Source: DAMCAP01 sp964369265 (GTDB taxonomy: Bacteria > Bacillota > Clostridia > Oscillospirales > Ruminococcaceae). Taken from it: 7,016 nt of DNA. The DNA is taken from the NCBI GenBank assembly GCA_964369265.1, contig CAYJEV010000088.1:1-7016 (forward strand), read 5' to 3'. The notes beneath the pieces were generated by a model. That model made no database searches. It saw nothing but the letters and a program-made list of their open reading frames with translations, and was not told the DNA's origin. This document shows positions 6,812 to 7,016 of the stretch, piece after piece (position 1 is the first letter of the stretch; each line of letters starts with the position of its first letter). A program made the translations under genes and the position numbers.

Positions 6812-6829
6812 CACCTATACTTTTATAAT
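6800..6829 (+). promoter_or_regulatory. Candidate rightward promoter
   Basis: TTTTCA (6800-6805), an 18-nt spacer and TATAAT (6824-6829) form a possible plus-strand promoter that overlaps the leftward candidates. It would start near 6836 and transcribe the hairpin-rich element at 6868-6962 as the leader of a gene lying beyond the window. Its -35 box matches consensus at four of six positions. Confidence 0.3.
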
Positions 6830-6867
6830 TGCTAGAGAAAAAATATATCTGGTACTTAATTTGATAT

Positions 6868-6962
6868 AACTGGTTTGCTTTAAACTAGTTAGTTAATCAC
6901 AATAGGGTGTCGATACCCACATCGTCCCCCTTAAAGCAAAAAACTACAGTTCGTCAGACTGT
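6868..6962 (+). other. Hairpin-rich element, possible structured leader RNA
   Basis: Three hairpins occur in 95 nt: AACTGGTTT/AAACTAGTT (6868-6876, 6882-6890; loop GCTTT), GGGTG/TACCC (6905-6909, 6914-6918; loop TCGA), and ACAGTT/GACTGT (6946-6951, 6957-6962; loop CGTCA). Each contains one pair that is G-U in a plus-strand RNA but A-C in a minus-strand RNA, so the plus strand folds better. Competing pairings also exist: a perfect 10-bp long-range inverted repeat TTTGCTTTAA/TTAAAGCAAA (6874-6883, 6931-6940), and CGAT/ATCG (6911-6914, 6921-6924). I do not recognise a known riboswitch class. An alternative is a weak leftward terminator: hairpin 6962-6946 followed on the minus strand by six T (6943-6938). 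In 6963-7016 I see no gene or further structure. Confidence 0.4.
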
Positions 6963-7016
6963 TTCTAAGAGCCAGCTTTCGAGTCCTAATCCAAAATAAA
7001 AATAGCTTACCCAAAA

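Noticed and set aside
6639..6869. 76-codon plus-strand frame over the operon promoter region
   Set aside because: It begins inside the ATPase gene on the opposite strand, covers the predicted promoters, and encodes a low-information AT-driven sequence.
6890..6932. Minus-strand GGGGGACG...TATCGAC resembling the 5' end of tmRNA
   Set aside because: A tmRNA would have to extend through the ATPase gene, no tag-coding frame ending in ALAA is present, and the matching 3' acceptor end is missing.
6946..6962. tRNA-like anticodon arm on the minus strand (5-bp stem, 7-nt loop, would read GAC)
   Set aside because: No D arm, T arm or acceptor stem can be found at the right distances, and the spacing to the next stem is far too long.
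6941..6990. Resemblance to the core of a group I intron (GTTCGTCAGACT followed by AGTCC)
   Set aside because: There is too little sequence between the two pairing strands for the required stems, and no intron boundary or split gene is visible.
1..7016. CRISPR array, insertion sequence, integrase or toxin gene
   Set aside because: No regularly spaced repeats, transposase or recombinase motifs, or recognisable toxin domains were found on either strand.

Overview
The window is AT-rich bacterial DNA carrying one tightly packed, leftward (minus-strand) operon of five genes, with non-coding DNA at both ends. Strong GGAGG-type ribosome binding sites, GTG and TTG starts, AT-rich codon use and short intrinsic-terminator-like hairpins suggest a low-GC Gram-positive (Bacillota/Clostridia-like). 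This is an inference from style only; no taxonomic marker gene is present.

Layout in transcription order, right to left. (1) 7016-6684: upstream non-coding region with candidate divergent promoters, a perfect 9-bp tandem repeat, and a hairpin-rich element that reads best as an RNA on the plus strand. (2) 6683-5577: MoxR-type AAA+ ATPase. (3) 5616-3235: large DUF5682-type protein. (4) 3232-2111: von Willebrand factor A (VWA) protein with an intact MIDAS metal site. (5) 2108-429: protein with two SWIM zinc fingers. (6) 441-142: 99-residue helical protein. (7) 141-1: two GC-rich hairpins, the first a probable operon terminator flanked by 9-bp direct repeats.

The gene set ATPase / DUF5682 / VWA / SWIM is the same as the yehL-yehM-yehP-yehQ group of Escherichia coli, a widespread but functionally uncharacterised cassette. 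In MoxR-VWA pairs generally, the ATPase remodels a target and the VWA protein acts as a metal-dependent adaptor. Here the DUF5682 protein has motifs resembling the TraB/ChaN/erythromycin-esterase type of enzyme, and the SWIM protein would supply nucleic-acid or protein binding. All junctions overlap or are 2 nt apart, so the products are probably translationally coupled and made as one complex. The role (stress, metal or cofactor insertion, or defence) cannot be decided from the sequence.

The least expected observation is that the last small gene appears to be a stand-alone copy of the central helical module of the SWIM protein encoded just before it, alignable without gaps over about 80 residues.
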